Source of the DNA: Raineyella sp. W15-4
GTDB taxonomy: Bacteria > Actinomycetota > Actinomycetes > Propionibacteriales > Propionibacteriaceae
Direction of reading: 5' to 3'
Length of the DNA stretch: 64,000 bases
NCBI RefSeq assembly: GCF_033170155.1
Contig: NZ_CP137079.1
Location: 1,178,001 to 1,242,000, forward strand
Shown: piece after piece, positions 25,512 to 35,556 of the stretch
Layout: every line of letters starts with the position of its first letter
Position numbering within the stretch: the stretch's first letter is position 1
Notes under the pieces: generated by a model
Databases searched by the model: none
Told to the model about the DNA's origin: nothing
What the model saw: only the letters and a program-made list of their open reading frames with translations
Made by a program: the position numbers and the translations under genes

Positions 25512-26579
25512 ATGTCCCGTACGACCACACCCGGCCTGCTGCCGCAGGACACCGCGGTGTCGGACAGCCTCGCGTTCGGAGGCGGTGCGCCGCCCGGCGG
25601 CCCGGCCGATGACCGTCCGCGGACGATGTACATCTCGCGGGGCCTGAAGGACAACCTCTTCCGGGTGGGTGCGCACGGTGGCGGAGTGATCGTCCTTGCG
25701 GTGATGACGCTGGTGGGTGTGTTCCTGGCGCTGCGCGGGGCGGAGGCGGTCAAGGCGACGGGGTGGTCGTTCTTGACCGAGCAGAGTTGGGAGCCGGCGG
25801 CGGGCCGGTTCGGGATTGCGGCGGTGCTGTTCGGCACGGTGGTGATCGCGCTGGTCGCGATCGTCGTCGCGCTGCCCCTCGCGCTCGGCGTGGCCACCTA
25901 CATCTCGGAGTACGCCCCGGCAGGGATGAAGACCTTCCTGACGAACATCGTGGATCTGATGGCCGCGATCCCCAGCATCGTGTATGGCCTGTGGGGGTTC
26001 TACTGGCTGCAGGGTGAACTCATCCCGGTCGCCCAGTGGATCAGCCACTACCTGGGCTGGATCCCGATGCTCGCGGTGCCGCAGTTCGACCCGAAGGATC
26101 CCCTCGCCACGCCGACCGTGTTCACCAGCTCCGCGTTCCTGGCAGGTCTGGTGGTTGCGCTGATGGTCGCGCCGATCGCGGCGTCGATCATGCGAGAGGT
26201 GTTCAGCCAGGCCCCCATCGGTGAGCGCGAGGGTGCGCTCGCGTTGGGGTCGTCGAAGTGGGGGATGATCACCAGCGTCGTCTATCCGTTCGGGATGGGC
26301 GGCATCATCGGCGGCACCATGCTCGGCCTCGGCCGGGCGCTGGGCGAGACCATCGCGGTCTACATCGTCATCTCTCCGATCTTCGTGATCAACGGGCACA
26401 TCCTGTCCACCGGCTCGAACAGCATCTCGGCACTGATCGCGCTGCGCTACTCCGAGGCGACCCCGCTGGAACTGTCCGGCCTGATGGCCGCGGGCCTCGT
26501 CCTCTTCCTGATCACGATGGCCGTCAACTTCCTCGCCGGCGCCATCGTCTCCCGTTCCCGCTCCGGCGCCTCGAGCTGA
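25512..26579 (+). CDS. pstC: Phosphate ABC transporter permease PstC
   Basis: 355 residues with AAGGAG five bases before the ATG. A 45-residue polar N-terminus precedes six membrane helices; the binding-protein-dependent permease loop REGALALGSSKWGMI that contacts PstB is near residue 240, and the LGRALGETIAVYIV segment is typical of PstC. It forms half of the membrane channel for phosphate uptake. It opens the long co-directional cluster behind the PHO boxes; pstA begins 8 bp later. Confidence 0.92.
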   Translation: MSRTTTPGLLPQDTAVSDSLAFGGGAPPGGPADDRPRTMYISRGLKDNLFRVGAHGGGVIVLAVMTLVGVFLALRGAEAVKATGWSFLTEQSWEPAAGRFGIAAVLFGTVVIALVAIVVALPLALGVATYISEYAPAGMKTFLTNIVDLMAAIPSIVYGLWGFYWLQGELIPVAQWISHYLGWIPMLAVPQFDPKDPLATPTVFTSSAFLAGLVVALMVAPIAASIMREVFSQAPIGEREGALALGSSKWGMITSVVYPFGMGGIIGGTMLGLGRALGETIAVYIVISPIFVINGHILSTGSNSISALIALRYSEATPLELSGLMAAGLVLFLITMAVNFLAGAIVSRSRSGASS

Positions 26580-26587
26580 GGCCCGCC

Positions 26588-27907
26588 ATGACCACCACGA
26601 ATGCGACAGACAACGACATGACCGAGATCATCACCGACCGGCCGCACCGGAGCGCGAGCGGCTTCGACCGGATTCCTGACTCGCACGTCCCCGACCGGAT
26701 CACTCGCACCCACGTCCCCGGCCGGGAGGGGCGTTCCCACCCGATCCGGCACGAGGTGAAGCGGGAGCTGACGACGATCCGCCGCGAGGACATCCTGCGG
26801 ATCGTCGGCGCGGGCCTGGCAGCCCTTGCTCTGACAGGCTGGCTGTTCCAGCAGCTCCTCCCGTTCGCAGGCCCCCTTCCGTTCACGCTGTTCGCCTATG
26901 GGCTGTTCCTGCTGTTCTTCGTCGTCCTCGTCTCCTTCGACGAGGACAAGGTCGCCATCCGCGACAGGGTGATGGCAGTGATCATCCACTCCTCGGCGGT
27001 GGTGTTGCTGCTCGCCCTGGCCGTGGTGGTCATCTTCACCCTGCTGCGCGGGTCGGATGCGTTCCTGCGATGGAACTTCTGGACCCAGGACATGTCGATG
27101 GCCGGTCCCCTCGACCCGGTGACGGTGGGCGGCATGGCGCACGCCGCGATCGGGACGCTGATCGTGATCGCCATCGCCCTGGCCATCGCGATCCCGTTGG
27201 GGGTGATCACCGCGGTGATGATGGCCGAGTTTCCCTCGCCGTTCACCCGCGTCGTCCGCACCGTGGCCGAGGCGATGACCGCTCTGCCGTCCATCGTCTG
27301 CGGCCTGTTCATCTACGCCACCTACATCCTCATGTTCGGGCTCCCACAGTCCGGGTTCGCCGCTGCGCTCGCCGTGACCATCATGATCCTGCCGATCATC
27401 ATCCGCTCCGCCGACGTGGTGCTGCGCCTCGTCCCGGCCACGCTCAAGGAGGCGGCGCTGGCGACCGGGGCGAGCCACTGGGACACGGTGATGAAGGTGG
27501 TGCTGCCCACCAGCCGCTCCGGCCTGATGACCGCCATCGTGCTGGGCACCGCCCGCGGCATCGGCGAGACCAGCCCCGTGCTGCTGACCGCGGGATGGAC
27601 CACGTTCTTCAACCTCAACCCGTTCCAGGGCGCGATGGTCACCCTCCCGTTCGCCACGTTCACCCTGGTCAAGTCACCGGAGGAGACGATGATCGCCCGC
27701 GGGTTCGGTGCCGCCGCGGTGCTCATGCTGCTCGTCTTCGTGCTCTTCCTCATCGCCCGCCTCATCGGCGGCAGGGGCCCCGGCATCCTGTCGCCCCGGC
27801 AGGCCGCCGGCGCCCGCCGGGCCAGCGCCCGCGACGTGCGCCGGTTCGAGGAACGCCACCAGACCACCTTCACTCGTGAGACCACCAAGATGGGAGTGCG
27901 TCAATGA
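26588..27907 (+). CDS. pstA: Phosphate ABC transporter permease PstA
   Basis: 439 residues from ATG 26588; longer than typical PstA (about 290) because of a polar 75-residue N-terminus and an extra pair of hydrophobic helices (about 80-150). The core shows PSIVCGLF and the ATPase-contact loop KEAALATGASHWDTV, followed by ARGIGETSPVLLTA, all PstA features. It pairs with PstC in the membrane. The following pstS overlaps its stop by ATGA. Confidence 0.9.
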   Translation: MTTTNATDNDMTEIITDRPHRSASGFDRIPDSHVPDRITRTHVPGREGRSHPIRHEVKRELTTIRREDILRIVGAGLAALALTGWLFQQLLPFAGPLPFTLFAYGLFLLFFVVLVSFDEDKVAIRDRVMAVIIHSSAVVLLLALAVVVIFTLLRGSDAFLRWNFWTQDMSMAGPLDPVTVGGMAHAAIGTLIVIAIALAIAIPLGVITAVMMAEFPSPFTRVVRTVAEAMTALPSIVCGLFIYATYILMFGLPQSGFAAALAVTIMILPIIIRSADVVLRLVPATLKEAALATGASHWDTVMKVVLPTSRSGLMTAIVLGTARGIGETSPVLLTAGWTTFFNLNPFQGAMVTLPFATFTLVKSPEETMIARGFGAAAVLMLLVFVLFLIARLIGGRGPGILSPRQAAGARRASARDVRRFEERHQTTFTRETTKMGVRQ

Positions 27908-29658
27908 CCGGCGAGCGACGAGGCCGGGCGACGAACGCGCGGCACTGGACGACCAAGCGGACCACCGCCCTCCTGCTCGGAGTGGCGATGATGATGCTCG
28001 GCGTGTTCGGCACGATCGCCCCGCCGCAAGCGGCGGCGGTCGGCACCACGTATGTCCCGATCACCGGGTCGGGCTCCACCTGGTCGGAGAACGCGCTGGC
28101 GGCCTGGATCCGCAACGTGTGGGGGAACCATCAGTGGAAGATCGAGTACTCCGGCGGCGGCTCCACTCAGGGTCGCACTGACTTCGCCAACGGCACCAAG
28201 GACTTCGGCGTCTCAGAGATCCCCTACGGCATTGCCAACTCGAACGAAGCCGACCGGCGGCCCGAGCGCGGGTTCGCCTACATGCCGATCGTTGCCGGTG
28301 GCACCGCGTTCATGTACAACCTGTCCATCGGCGGCAAGCGCGTCACGAACCTGCGCCTGTCCGGCGACACGGTGGCGAAGATCTTCACCGGCGTCATCAC
28401 CCGCTGGAACGACCCGGCGATCAGCGCCGACAATCCCCAGCTCGCTCTCCCGAACATCCCGATCGTGCCGGTGGTGCGCTCCGACGGATCGGGCGCGACC
28501 GCACAGGTGTCGATCTGGCTGCGCCAGGAGCACACCGCGGTGTGGGACGCCTACTGCCCGAAGGTGGGCAGGCCGATGGTGAACGGGCACTGCGGTGTCA
28601 CGTCGAACTACCCGACGGTGCCCGGCAGTGGCTTCATCTCCAAGAAGGGCTCCGAAGGTGTCTCCGGCTACGTCGCCCAGTCGTACGCGGCAGGGGCGAT
28701 CACCTTCGTGGAGTACTCCTACGCCCTCAACTCCGGCTTCCCGGTCGCGAAGCTGCTCAACAGCGGCGGCTACTACACCGAGCCGACCGCGGCGAACGTC
28801 GCCGTGGGGTTGTTGCAGGCGCACATCAACGAGGACCAGACCTCCCCGGACTACCTGACGCAGGACTTGCGCGACGTCTACACCAACAAGGACACCCGCA
28901 CCTACCCGCTCAGCTCGTACTCCTACATCATCCTGCCGACCAAGCTCGAGTTCGGCTTCACCGAGAACAAGGGCAAGACCCTCGGCGCCTTCGGCTCCTA
29001 CTTCCTCTGCGACGGTCAGCGACAGGCCGAGGTGCTCGGCTACTCGCCGATGCCGGTCAACCTGGTGCTCGGGGCGCAGCGCCAGCTCAAGAAGGTGCAA
29101 GGCGGTGACCCGGCCGAGACCGGGTTCGCGGTGAAGGACTGCAACAACCCGACCCTCGACCCGAACGACCCCAACGGCAACGCCCTCGCCAAGGGCGCGC
29201 CCTTCCCCAAGGCGTGCGACAAGCAGGGCCCGGTGCAGTGCTCGGACGGAACGGGCGGTGCGAAGGACACCTCCACCGCGCCGAGCTCGGGCGGGGGCGC
29301 GCAGGGCACCACTGGTGGCGGAGGGCAAGCCGGTTCGTCCGCCGCCGGTGGGCCAGGGGGCGCCGCCGGCGGGTCAGCCGACGCTTCCGGCGTCGGGTCT
29401 GACGGCCTCGGCGTGGACGAGCTGTCCGGTAGCGGCGCGGGAGTCAACGCCCGCCCTGCCATCGTCGCGGCGAACCCGCAGTCCATTCCCGCACCCGACC
29501 TCGGCCTGTCGGCCCCGGCCGCGCTGCTCCTCGGTGGCGCGGGGATCGTGCTGGCGACCGTCGCGCCTCCGCTGCTGAGCAGGCGCCGCAAGAGATTGCT
29601 GCCCGGCGCAGTGCCCGGTTCCGTCTCACTGACCCGCGGTTCGCCGCTCGCCCGATAG
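27904..29658 (+). CDS. pstS: Membrane-anchored phosphate-binding protein (PstS-like)
   Basis: 584 residues. A signal segment (about 20-46) ends at QAAAVG. The binding domain (about 47-405) shows the Ser-rich TGSGSTWSENAL entry and SGGGSTQGRTDFANG of PstS proteins. A disordered Gly/Ser/Ala linker (about 435-530) leads to one membrane helix and a basic RRRKR tail, so the protein is held at the surface rather than by lipid (no lipobox). Coupled to pstA by ATGA. It presumably captures phosphate for PstCA. Confidence 0.88.
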   Translation: MTGERRGRATNARHWTTKRTTALLLGVAMMMLGVFGTIAPPQAAAVGTTYVPITGSGSTWSENALAAWIRNVWGNHQWKIEYSGGGSTQGRTDFANGTKDFGVSEIPYGIANSNEADRRPERGFAYMPIVAGGTAFMYNLSIGGKRVTNLRLSGDTVAKIFTGVITRWNDPAISADNPQLALPNIPIVPVVRSDGSGATAQVSIWLRQEHTAVWDAYCPKVGRPMVNGHCGVTSNYPTVPGSGFISKKGSEGVSGYVAQSYAAGAITFVEYSYALNSGFPVAKLLNSGGYYTEPTAANVAVGLLQAHINEDQTSPDYLTQDLRDVYTNKDTRTYPLSSYSYIILPTKLEFGFTENKGKTLGAFGSYFLCDGQRQAEVLGYSPMPVNLVLGAQRQLKKVQGGDPAETGFAVKDCNNPTLDPNDPNGNALAKGAPFPKACDKQGPVQCSDGTGGAKDTSTAPSSGGGAQGTTGGGGQAGSSAAGGPGGAAGGSADASGVGSDGLGVDELSGSGAGVNARPAIVAANPQSIPAPDLGLSAPAALLLGGAGIVLATVAPPLLSRRRKRLLPGAVPGSVSLTRGSPLAR

Positions 29659-29667
29659 GAGCCCGAC

Positions 29668-32358
29668 GTGACCGCTATCTCTGCAGCAGTGCGATCGAGG
29701 ATCGGCCGGTTCCTGGTCGCTGTGACGCTCGCCGCCGTCGTCGGTGCGCTCATCGGAGCCACCGCCTTCACCGCAGCGCCGCCGGCCCGCGCGGCCGGCG
29801 GCGACTCCCCGATCACGGTGAAGTGGGCCGGCGGCAATGAGGCAGGCCTGCAGAAATACCAGCCTGACCACGCCGCCCTGACCAGCGATGGCAACGGCAA
29901 GGACGCAGGCTCCGGGCACTGGGACGACTTCAAGAATCTCCAGGTCACCGTGTCGAAGACCACGGACCTGGACACCGAGGTCGTTCGGGTCACCGCCAAG
30001 GGCATGGCGCCGACCGTCGGGGACCCCGGCCTGAGGAAGAACTTCCTGCAGGTCATGCAGTGCTGGGGGCCTGACCCGCTCGCCGCCGACTTCGCGAAGA
30101 CCTGCCAGTTCGGCGCCTCGGACCAGACCGCGGGCTTCGCCAGCGCGGACGACCTGATGTACCACACGATCGGGCAGGCCACCTACAACCGCTATGGCTA
30201 CAAGACCGGATACCTGCCGTTCCGCGCCGTCACCAAGGAGGAGAGCGTCACGGACCAGGTTCCCGCCCCCGGCGGGGGCACACTGACCCGCAACGGCCTC
30301 GCCCGGTTCATGGACCCGTCGACGTCGAACGAACTGCCCTATGTGCCGATCGGCGGCGACGGCACGGCGTCGGTGGCCTTCGAGACCCAGGCTGCGACCG
30401 CCGCCCCCTACCTCGGCTGCGGCAGCCCGGCCGCCGCGGGACAACGCTGCTGGCTGGTCGTGGTGCCCCGGGGCACGCACGCCGGCGAGCACCCCGGGGC
30501 CACCGGCGAGTGCATGCCGAAGAACTACGACCAGAACTACGCACAAATAGGGTCAGCGGTGTCCCCGGACTGCACCTATTTCGCCGACCGCCTGGTCGTC
30601 CCGCTCGACTTCAGGGATCCGACCGGGAACTGCGCCGTCGGCTCTGCCGATCGGGCCGTGACGGGCACCGAGTTCGTCGCCGGAGCGATGTCCTCCTGGC
30701 AGTCGGCGGCGTGCGCAGCGACCGGAACCAGCTTCGCGCTGACGACGAACTCCGGCGCGCTGTCCCGTGGCCAGTTGCTGACCGGGCAGGCGGACTTCGT
30801 GGTTGGCGCGCGGCCGGTGACAAAGGACACCATCGGCACGACGGATCCGGCCCTGCTCGACGGGGCGGAGATCGCCTACGCGCCGCTGGCGAACACGGCC
30901 CTGACCATCTCGTATGTCGCCCGCCGCAGCGGTACCGCGATCACCGAGGTGAAACTCACCCCCCGGCTGATCGCCAAGCTGCTCACTCAGAGCTATCGGG
31001 ACCTGACACCGATCGTCGGCCTGTACCCGGTGACGGACGCGGAGAAAGCCGCTCAATGGGAGGGCTGGGCGCAGCAGCCGCCGGCCAGCATCGTGGCGGA
31101 TCCGGAATGGGCCGCACTCGGCAACGATCCGCAGCTGAAGAACTTTACCGGCGCGACCGGGTCCTTCGTCGTCTCCGGTCCCTTCGGTGACGACGCGATC
31201 GAACTGCTCTGGCGGTACGTGCTCGCGGACGCCGACGCGGTGGCTTTCCTGAGCGGAAAGCCTGACCCGTGGGGGAACTCGGTCAACCCCTACTACCTGC
31301 CCCCGGGGCACCCGAAGGCGAAGGGCGGCGGCTACGATGTCGACCTGTCGCGCACGGCGATCGACACCGTGCCCCGCGCCGACCAGACCATGTACCCCTC
31401 TGTCGAGGAAGCGGCACGGACGACAAAAGGCCAGCGGGTCGACTCGGTGACCCTGCTGCCGTTCTCCACATCGCTGCAGGCCAACGCGCAAAGGGTGTTC
31501 CGTGTGGACACCCGGTACACCGGCATATGGAACAAGCTGCAGTTCAACTCCGCCGGTGAAGCCGGAGCCTTTGCCCCGGTCGCCTCCGAGCAATTCAGCG
31601 AGTCCCAATGGATCGTGGGCCCGACGACCGCGAACGCCGCGGCCGCGTACGGCCTCAGCACGGCGCAACTCGCGATCCCGCTGTCCACCACGACGACAAA
31701 TGACACCGTCCGGACAGCCCGACACTTCGCCGGGCTGAGCACGGCATCGATGGCGACGGCGATCGCCACGGACACGCCGGACCCGGCCACCGGGGTGGCG
31801 TCGAGGGACTTCACCCGGCTCCCCGGCGACGCCTATCCGCTCACCACCACCCTCTACGGCGCCGTCGACCTGGGCTGCGGACGGCTGGACAAGGCCGCCC
31901 GAACGCAGTACGCGGGGCTGATCGACTATGTCGAGGGCGACCGAGCGAACACGCCGGGAACCCAGCGCGGGCAGCTTCCGGAGGGGTACACGCCCCTCAC
32001 GGGGGCCCAACGCGACCAGGGAAAGGCCGTCGCCGTCAAGCTCCGCAGCGAGGCGAACTGCTCCCCCTCGGCGCCCGGCGGTGCCGATCCCCAGGGCAAC
32101 GGCTCCGCATCCTCCGACACCGCCTCCTCCGACCCGGGAGCGACCGTCCCGGACAGTGCGGTCGATCCCGGGGCGAACGGCCCCGGTGGTAACGCGCCGG
32201 CGACCCAGACCGAGATGAGTGCCGCGGCCGGCGAGGCCGGGACGAAGACACCTGCCACCGTCGGGCAGGGGGCCGCCGTCGGCGGCGCGCTCGCCGCGAG
32301 CGTCGCGGGCCTGCTCGGTACACCGTTCCTGCTGCGACGACGTGGCATGGGCGGATGA
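29668..32358 (+). CDS. Giant PstS-like surface-anchored protein
   Basis: 896 residues from GTG 29668, six bases after AGGAG. It has a signal peptide (about 10-43), then a large ectodomain. A periplasmic-binding-protein-like segment is recognisable from about residue 340, with GQADFVVGARPV and APLANTALTISYVA and the KLTPRLIAKLLTQSY helix of PstS folds. Large insertions contain paired cysteines. The C-terminus is a disordered Ser/Pro/Gly linker, one membrane helix and an RRRG tail, like the preceding protein. Ligand specificity is unknown; phosphate or an adaptor role is inferred from context. Confidence 0.72.
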   Translation: MTAISAAVRSRIGRFLVAVTLAAVVGALIGATAFTAAPPARAAGGDSPITVKWAGGNEAGLQKYQPDHAALTSDGNGKDAGSGHWDDFKNLQVTVSKTTDLDTEVVRVTAKGMAPTVGDPGLRKNFLQVMQCWGPDPLAADFAKTCQFGASDQTAGFASADDLMYHTIGQATYNRYGYKTGYLPFRAVTKEESVTDQVPAPGGGTLTRNGLARFMDPSTSNELPYVPIGGDGTASVAFETQAATAAPYLGCGSPAAAGQRCWLVVVPRGTHAGEHPGATGECMPKNYDQNYAQIGSAVSPDCTYFADRLVVPLDFRDPTGNCAVGSADRAVTGTEFVAGAMSSWQSAACAATGTSFALTTNSGALSRGQLLTGQADFVVGARPVTKDTIGTTDPALLDGAEIAYAPLANTALTISYVARRSGTAITEVKLTPRLIAKLLTQSYRDLTPIVGLYPVTDAEKAAQWEGWAQQPPASIVADPEWAALGNDPQLKNFTGATGSFVVSGPFGDDAIELLWRYVLADADAVAFLSGKPDPWGNSVNPYYLPPGHPKAKGGGYDVDLSRTAIDTVPRADQTMYPSVEEAARTTKGQRVDSVTLLPFSTSLQANAQRVFRVDTRYTGIWNKLQFNSAGEAGAFAPVASEQFSESQWIVGPTTANAAAAYGLSTAQLAIPLSTTTTNDTVRTARHFAGLSTASMATAIATDTPDPATGVASRDFTRLPGDAYPLTTTLYGAVDLGCGRLDKAARTQYAGLIDYVEGDRANTPGTQRGQLPEGYTPLTGAQRDQGKAVAVKLRSEANCSPSAPGGADPQGNGSASSDTASSDPGATVPDSAVDPGANGPGGNAPATQTEMSAAAGEAGTKTPATVGQGAAVGGALAASVAGLLGTPFLLRRRGMGG

Positions 32359-32435
32359 GTTGAAGCGCCCGCCCCCGTGTGCGGGCTCCGACAACTCCAC
32401 ATAGACACTCGTTCGCCCCGGATGACGAACGAGGA

Positions 32436-32472
32436 GGCCCCCACCCGGGGCTGGAAACTCAGGGTGGGGGCC
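32436..32472 (+). terminator. Hairpin inside the Pst-WxL cluster
   Basis: GGCCCCCACCC at 32436-32446 pairs perfectly with 32462-32472 around a 15-nt loop. It follows the 896-residue protein and precedes the third binding protein by 50 bp, so it may divide the cluster into two transcripts or attenuate read-through. Confidence 0.6.
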
Positions 32473-32522
32473 GGGCGCCACCAGGCGCGCCAACGGGAAA
32501 CAATAGCAGAAAGGCTATTCCC

Positions 32523-33779
32523 ATGAAGACCATCTGGAGGAGGGCCCTCGCGGCCGTCCTCGCCACCGTGGCCGGTCTCGCGTTCGGCAACGCGCCGGCC
32601 GCGCACGCCGACCCCAGCGGAGCACCCGCTCCCCGCGTGCTGAACGGTGTCGGCTCCGACACCACCCAGGACATCAACAACGGCCTGGCGGCGGTCGTCA
32701 AGGACGGCAGCGGCAACCTGCTGCTCGGCTCCTGGGATGCGACCCCGCAGCCCTCGACCATCACGCCCGTCACCACCACCTTCCCGCGCCCCGACGGGTC
32801 GGGCGCGGGCATCTCGGCCCTGCGCGCGGCGAAGACCGGTGGGACCTACCAGGGCGTCACCCTCCTCAACGAGGACCTCCAGTTCGCCCGCTCCTCCAGC
32901 GGCGCGACCTGGAAGAAGGACGGCAACGGCGCCTACGCCTACGTCCCGCTCGCGGTGGACGCGGTGTCGTTCGCGGTGTCCAACACCAACAGCGTCATTC
33001 CGATCAATGGTGTGGGCAAGCGCGAGCTCCCGCTCGGCACCACCATCGGCCAGGACTCCGACGGCAACGGCGTTCCCGACCTCACCCTGAAGAACATCTA
33101 CGGCTACGACCGGACGAACCAGATCATCACGCTCGAGGACTCCACGGGCACGGACTACACGGTCGGTGCCCAGGGGACCGGCGCGCAGATCGTTCCGTTC
33201 GTCCCGCAGATCAACTCGGGCACCCGCAAGTTCTTCGCCGAGAAGATCCTCGGTTCCGGCGACTGGGTGGCCGCCGACCGCGCTGACTGGGCCTACACCA
33301 AGGCCGGCAGCCCCGTCGACGTGCAGGAGCATGACGGCAGCGTCCTGCAGGACGTGCCCGGGGCCATCACCCCGTTCTCGATCGCCAGCTGGATCGCGCA
33401 GAACAAGAAGGCCTCGAGCTCGACGTACTTCGACGTCTACTCCGGAGTGTCGGTCACCGACCGTCGCCACGGCGCCGTGCTCGGCTACGTCAACGGTGAG
33501 GCGCCCTACACCGGCACCAGCCCCAGTCTCTCGCTGAACACCAGCTTCCCGCTCGCGCGGCCGGTGTTCACCGTGGTGAAGGTGTCGGATCTGACCGCGA
33601 TCCCGGCACTGGCGGACGTCTTCCAGGGCGGAAACGCCAAGGCCTACACCGCGAAGCGGCCCGGTTCGCTCACGCAGCTTGTCGTTACCGACTTCGGTTT
33701 CGGCAACCTGACCGGCGGCGTGCCGATCAACGGCGTCACCTACAACCCGGGTGACACCACCTCCTTCACCGTCGATTGA
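32523..33779 (+). CDS. Secreted PstS-like protein without membrane anchor
   Basis: 418 residues from ATG 32523, preceded by AGAAAGG. The signal peptide ends near AHADPS (about residue 30). The mature start carries LNGVGSDTTQDINNG, a motif of actinobacterial secreted PstS-like proteins, and later QINSGTRKFFAEKILG. No C-terminal helix or sortase signal is present, so it is likely freely secreted or held by another surface protein. It is the third binding-protein-like gene of the cluster. Confidence 0.72.
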   Translation: MKTIWRRALAAVLATVAGLAFGNAPAAHADPSGAPAPRVLNGVGSDTTQDINNGLAAVVKDGSGNLLLGSWDATPQPSTITPVTTTFPRPDGSGAGISALRAAKTGGTYQGVTLLNEDLQFARSSSGATWKKDGNGAYAYVPLAVDAVSFAVSNTNSVIPINGVGKRELPLGTTIGQDSDGNGVPDLTLKNIYGYDRTNQIITLEDSTGTDYTVGAQGTGAQIVPFVPQINSGTRKFFAEKILGSGDWVAADRADWAYTKAGSPVDVQEHDGSVLQDVPGAITPFSIASWIAQNKKASSSTYFDVYSGVSVTDRRHGAVLGYVNGEAPYTGTSPSLSLNTSFPLARPVFTVVKVSDLTAIPALADVFQGGNAKAYTAKRPGSLTQLVVTDFGFGNLTGGVPINGVTYNPGDTTSFTVD

Positions 33780-33786
33780 CAGGTCC

Positions 33787-33818
33787 GGGCGGCGGTCTGC
33801 TTCGGCGGGCCGCCGCCC
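33787..33818 (+). terminator. GC-rich hairpin before the WxL-like gene
   Basis: GGGCGGCGG at 33787-33795 pairs with CCGCCGCCC at 33810-33818, eight bases after the preceding stop. Possible attenuator or terminator; no T-run follows. Confidence 0.45.
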
Positions 33819-33895
33819 CTCCGCCCGCCGCCCGGCACCGCCGGTGGCCTCGGGCGGTTGGCCCCGTCCACAGGAATCTGCACAGAAAGCGAACC

Positions 33896-35278
33896 ATGAC
33901 CCGCTCAGCCCCCCCGAAGACCCTCAGGCGGCGCCTGGTGTCGGCCTCGACGATCGTCGTCGCCGCGCTCGGTGCAACGGTGCTCACACCCGTTGCCGCA
34001 CATGCCGATGCCCTTGGCACAGTGACGCTGGACCCCGCGAAGGAAGTCGCGGGAGCCTACACCTTTGCGCTCAACACGACTTCAGGCAGCTTCATTCAGG
34101 ACGAGATCTGGGGTCAGATCGCCGCCAACCAGCCGACCCAGCTGAACATCAGCACGGGCTGCCCGGTGGGGTATCGCAAGTCTTCCCGCACGTACTGGGT
34201 CGGACCTGACGGAACCTACCAGGACGCCGCGATCGACCGTATGAACCCGAACGCCGCCGACTGGGGACTCCAGGGCAACCCGATCAAACTGTTCGACGAC
34301 TATGCCGTTGTCTGGACCGCGCTCGGCCCGAACGTGATGGCGAACGGACTCAACAAACTCATCGTCACCTGCGACGCCGTGGCCACACTGAACGAGGAAG
34401 GCCTGAAGCCCGGGACGGACTACAAGTACTTCGTCACCACCATCAAGGTGGATCGTACGGCGAAGACCTGGCAGGTCGTCTCCGACACCACCCCGCCGGT
34501 CGAGAAGACGGCCACCACCACGGCAGTGACCACGTCGGCCGTGACCGGGACGTCGGCGACGCTGACGGCGAAGGTCGACCCGGCCGACGCCACCGGCACC
34601 GTGCAGTTCACCCAGAACGGCACCAACGTCGGCACCCCGGTCCCGGTCACCGGCGGCCAGGCCATCACCTCGGTCTCCGGCCTGACCCCGGCCACCGCCT
34701 ACACCTTCGGCGCGGTCTACTCCGGCGACGCCACCCACCAGGGCTCCACCGGCGCGGCCGCTCCGGTGACCACCGAGCCGCCGGCGCCCGTCGCCGACAG
34801 CTCGAAGTCCGACGTCTCGGTGTCGGTCCCCGCCGAGACCGGAGGCGCCCCGACCGGATTGTCCATCTCGGTCAAGCCCGGTGCCGTCACCCTGTCGGGT
34901 GCGGCCACCCGTGACAAGGGTGCCGACTGGCAGGCCACGGGGTCGCTCGGCGGGCTGACGGTGAAGGACGACCGTCAGGTCGCCGGCGCCGCCTGGTCGC
35001 TGACCGGCTCCGCGTCGGACTTCGTCGGCGGTGGCAACACCATCGGCGTGTCGAACTTCGGCTGGGAGCCCGCCAAGGTTTCCGGCGCGGGCACCGTCGG
35101 CGACCCGGTCGCCCCGGGCGTGAACAACGGCTTGGGTTGGCCGAAGCCGCTGGCGCAGGGCGTGGGCACCAAAGACGCGAACGTGCTGACCGCACTGACC
35201 GCGGGCCTGACCCTGAAGGTTCCCGGCGGCACCCCCGCCGGAAACTACAGCTCGGTGCTCTCCCTGACCCTCATCTGA
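33896..35278 (+). CDS. WxL-like secreted surface protein with Ig-like domain
   Basis: 460 residues from ATG 33896. A signal peptide ends near AHADAL (about residue 38). An N-terminal domain (about 40-195) is followed by an Ig-like module (about 205-300) and a C-terminal domain (about 325-460) resembling WxL domains: repeated Trp-centred strands (ADWQATGSLGG, AAWSLTG, NFGWEP, GLGWP) and the terminal GNYSSVLSLTLI strand. WxL domains attach non-covalently to the Gram-positive cell wall, usually beside DUF916 partners, and one follows here. WxL proteins are classically a Firmicutes feature, so the assignment needs profile confirmation. Confidence 0.65.
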   Translation: MTRSAPPKTLRRRLVSASTIVVAALGATVLTPVAAHADALGTVTLDPAKEVAGAYTFALNTTSGSFIQDEIWGQIAANQPTQLNISTGCPVGYRKSSRTYWVGPDGTYQDAAIDRMNPNAADWGLQGNPIKLFDDYAVVWTALGPNVMANGLNKLIVTCDAVATLNEEGLKPGTDYKYFVTTIKVDRTAKTWQVVSDTTPPVEKTATTTAVTTSAVTGTSATLTAKVDPADATGTVQFTQNGTNVGTPVPVTGGQAITSVSGLTPATAYTFGAVYSGDATHQGSTGAAAPVTTEPPAPVADSSKSDVSVSVPAETGGAPTGLSISVKPGAVTLSGAATRDKGADWQATGSLGGLTVKDDRQVAGAAWSLTGSASDFVGGGNTIGVSNFGWEPAKVSGAGTVGDPVAPGVNNGLGWPKPLAQGVGTKDANVLTALTAGLTLKVPGGTPAGNYSSVLSLTLI

Positions 35279-35341
35279 GGTTCCTCACCCCTCGGCGCCG
35301 GGTCGCGCCGAGGCCACCGCGACGTCGGTGACGTCGCACAG

Positions 35342-35392
35342 GGGGTTGCCCCGGGCAGGACGCGCTCCACGCGCTCGGCTCGGGGCAACCCC
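35342..35392 (+). terminator. Long hairpin after the WxL-like gene
   Basis: GGGGTTGCCCCG at 35342-35353 and its exact complement at 35381-35392 enclose an internal CGCGC hairpin. About 60 bp of C/T-rich repeats (CTCTCCCACCCCA, three copies, about 35409-35460) follow before the DUF916 gene. Confidence 0.6.
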
Positions 35393-35556
35393 GCCCCCAT
35401 GTCCCACGCCTCTCCCACCCCATCTGCTCTCCCACCCCACCTTCTCTCCCACCCCACCTGCCTTACGTCTGCTCTCCCACTGCCCGCGCGGACCGCGACC
35501 GACCCCCGGCGGTCGCCAGGACGAGCAGATGCCCTACCGCAAGGAGCACACCCGCC

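Noticed and set aside
34540-34790. Fibronectin-type domain in the WxL-like protein
   Set aside because: The strand pattern (VTGTSATLTAKVDP to YTFGAVYSGDATH) fits bacterial Ig-like modules better.
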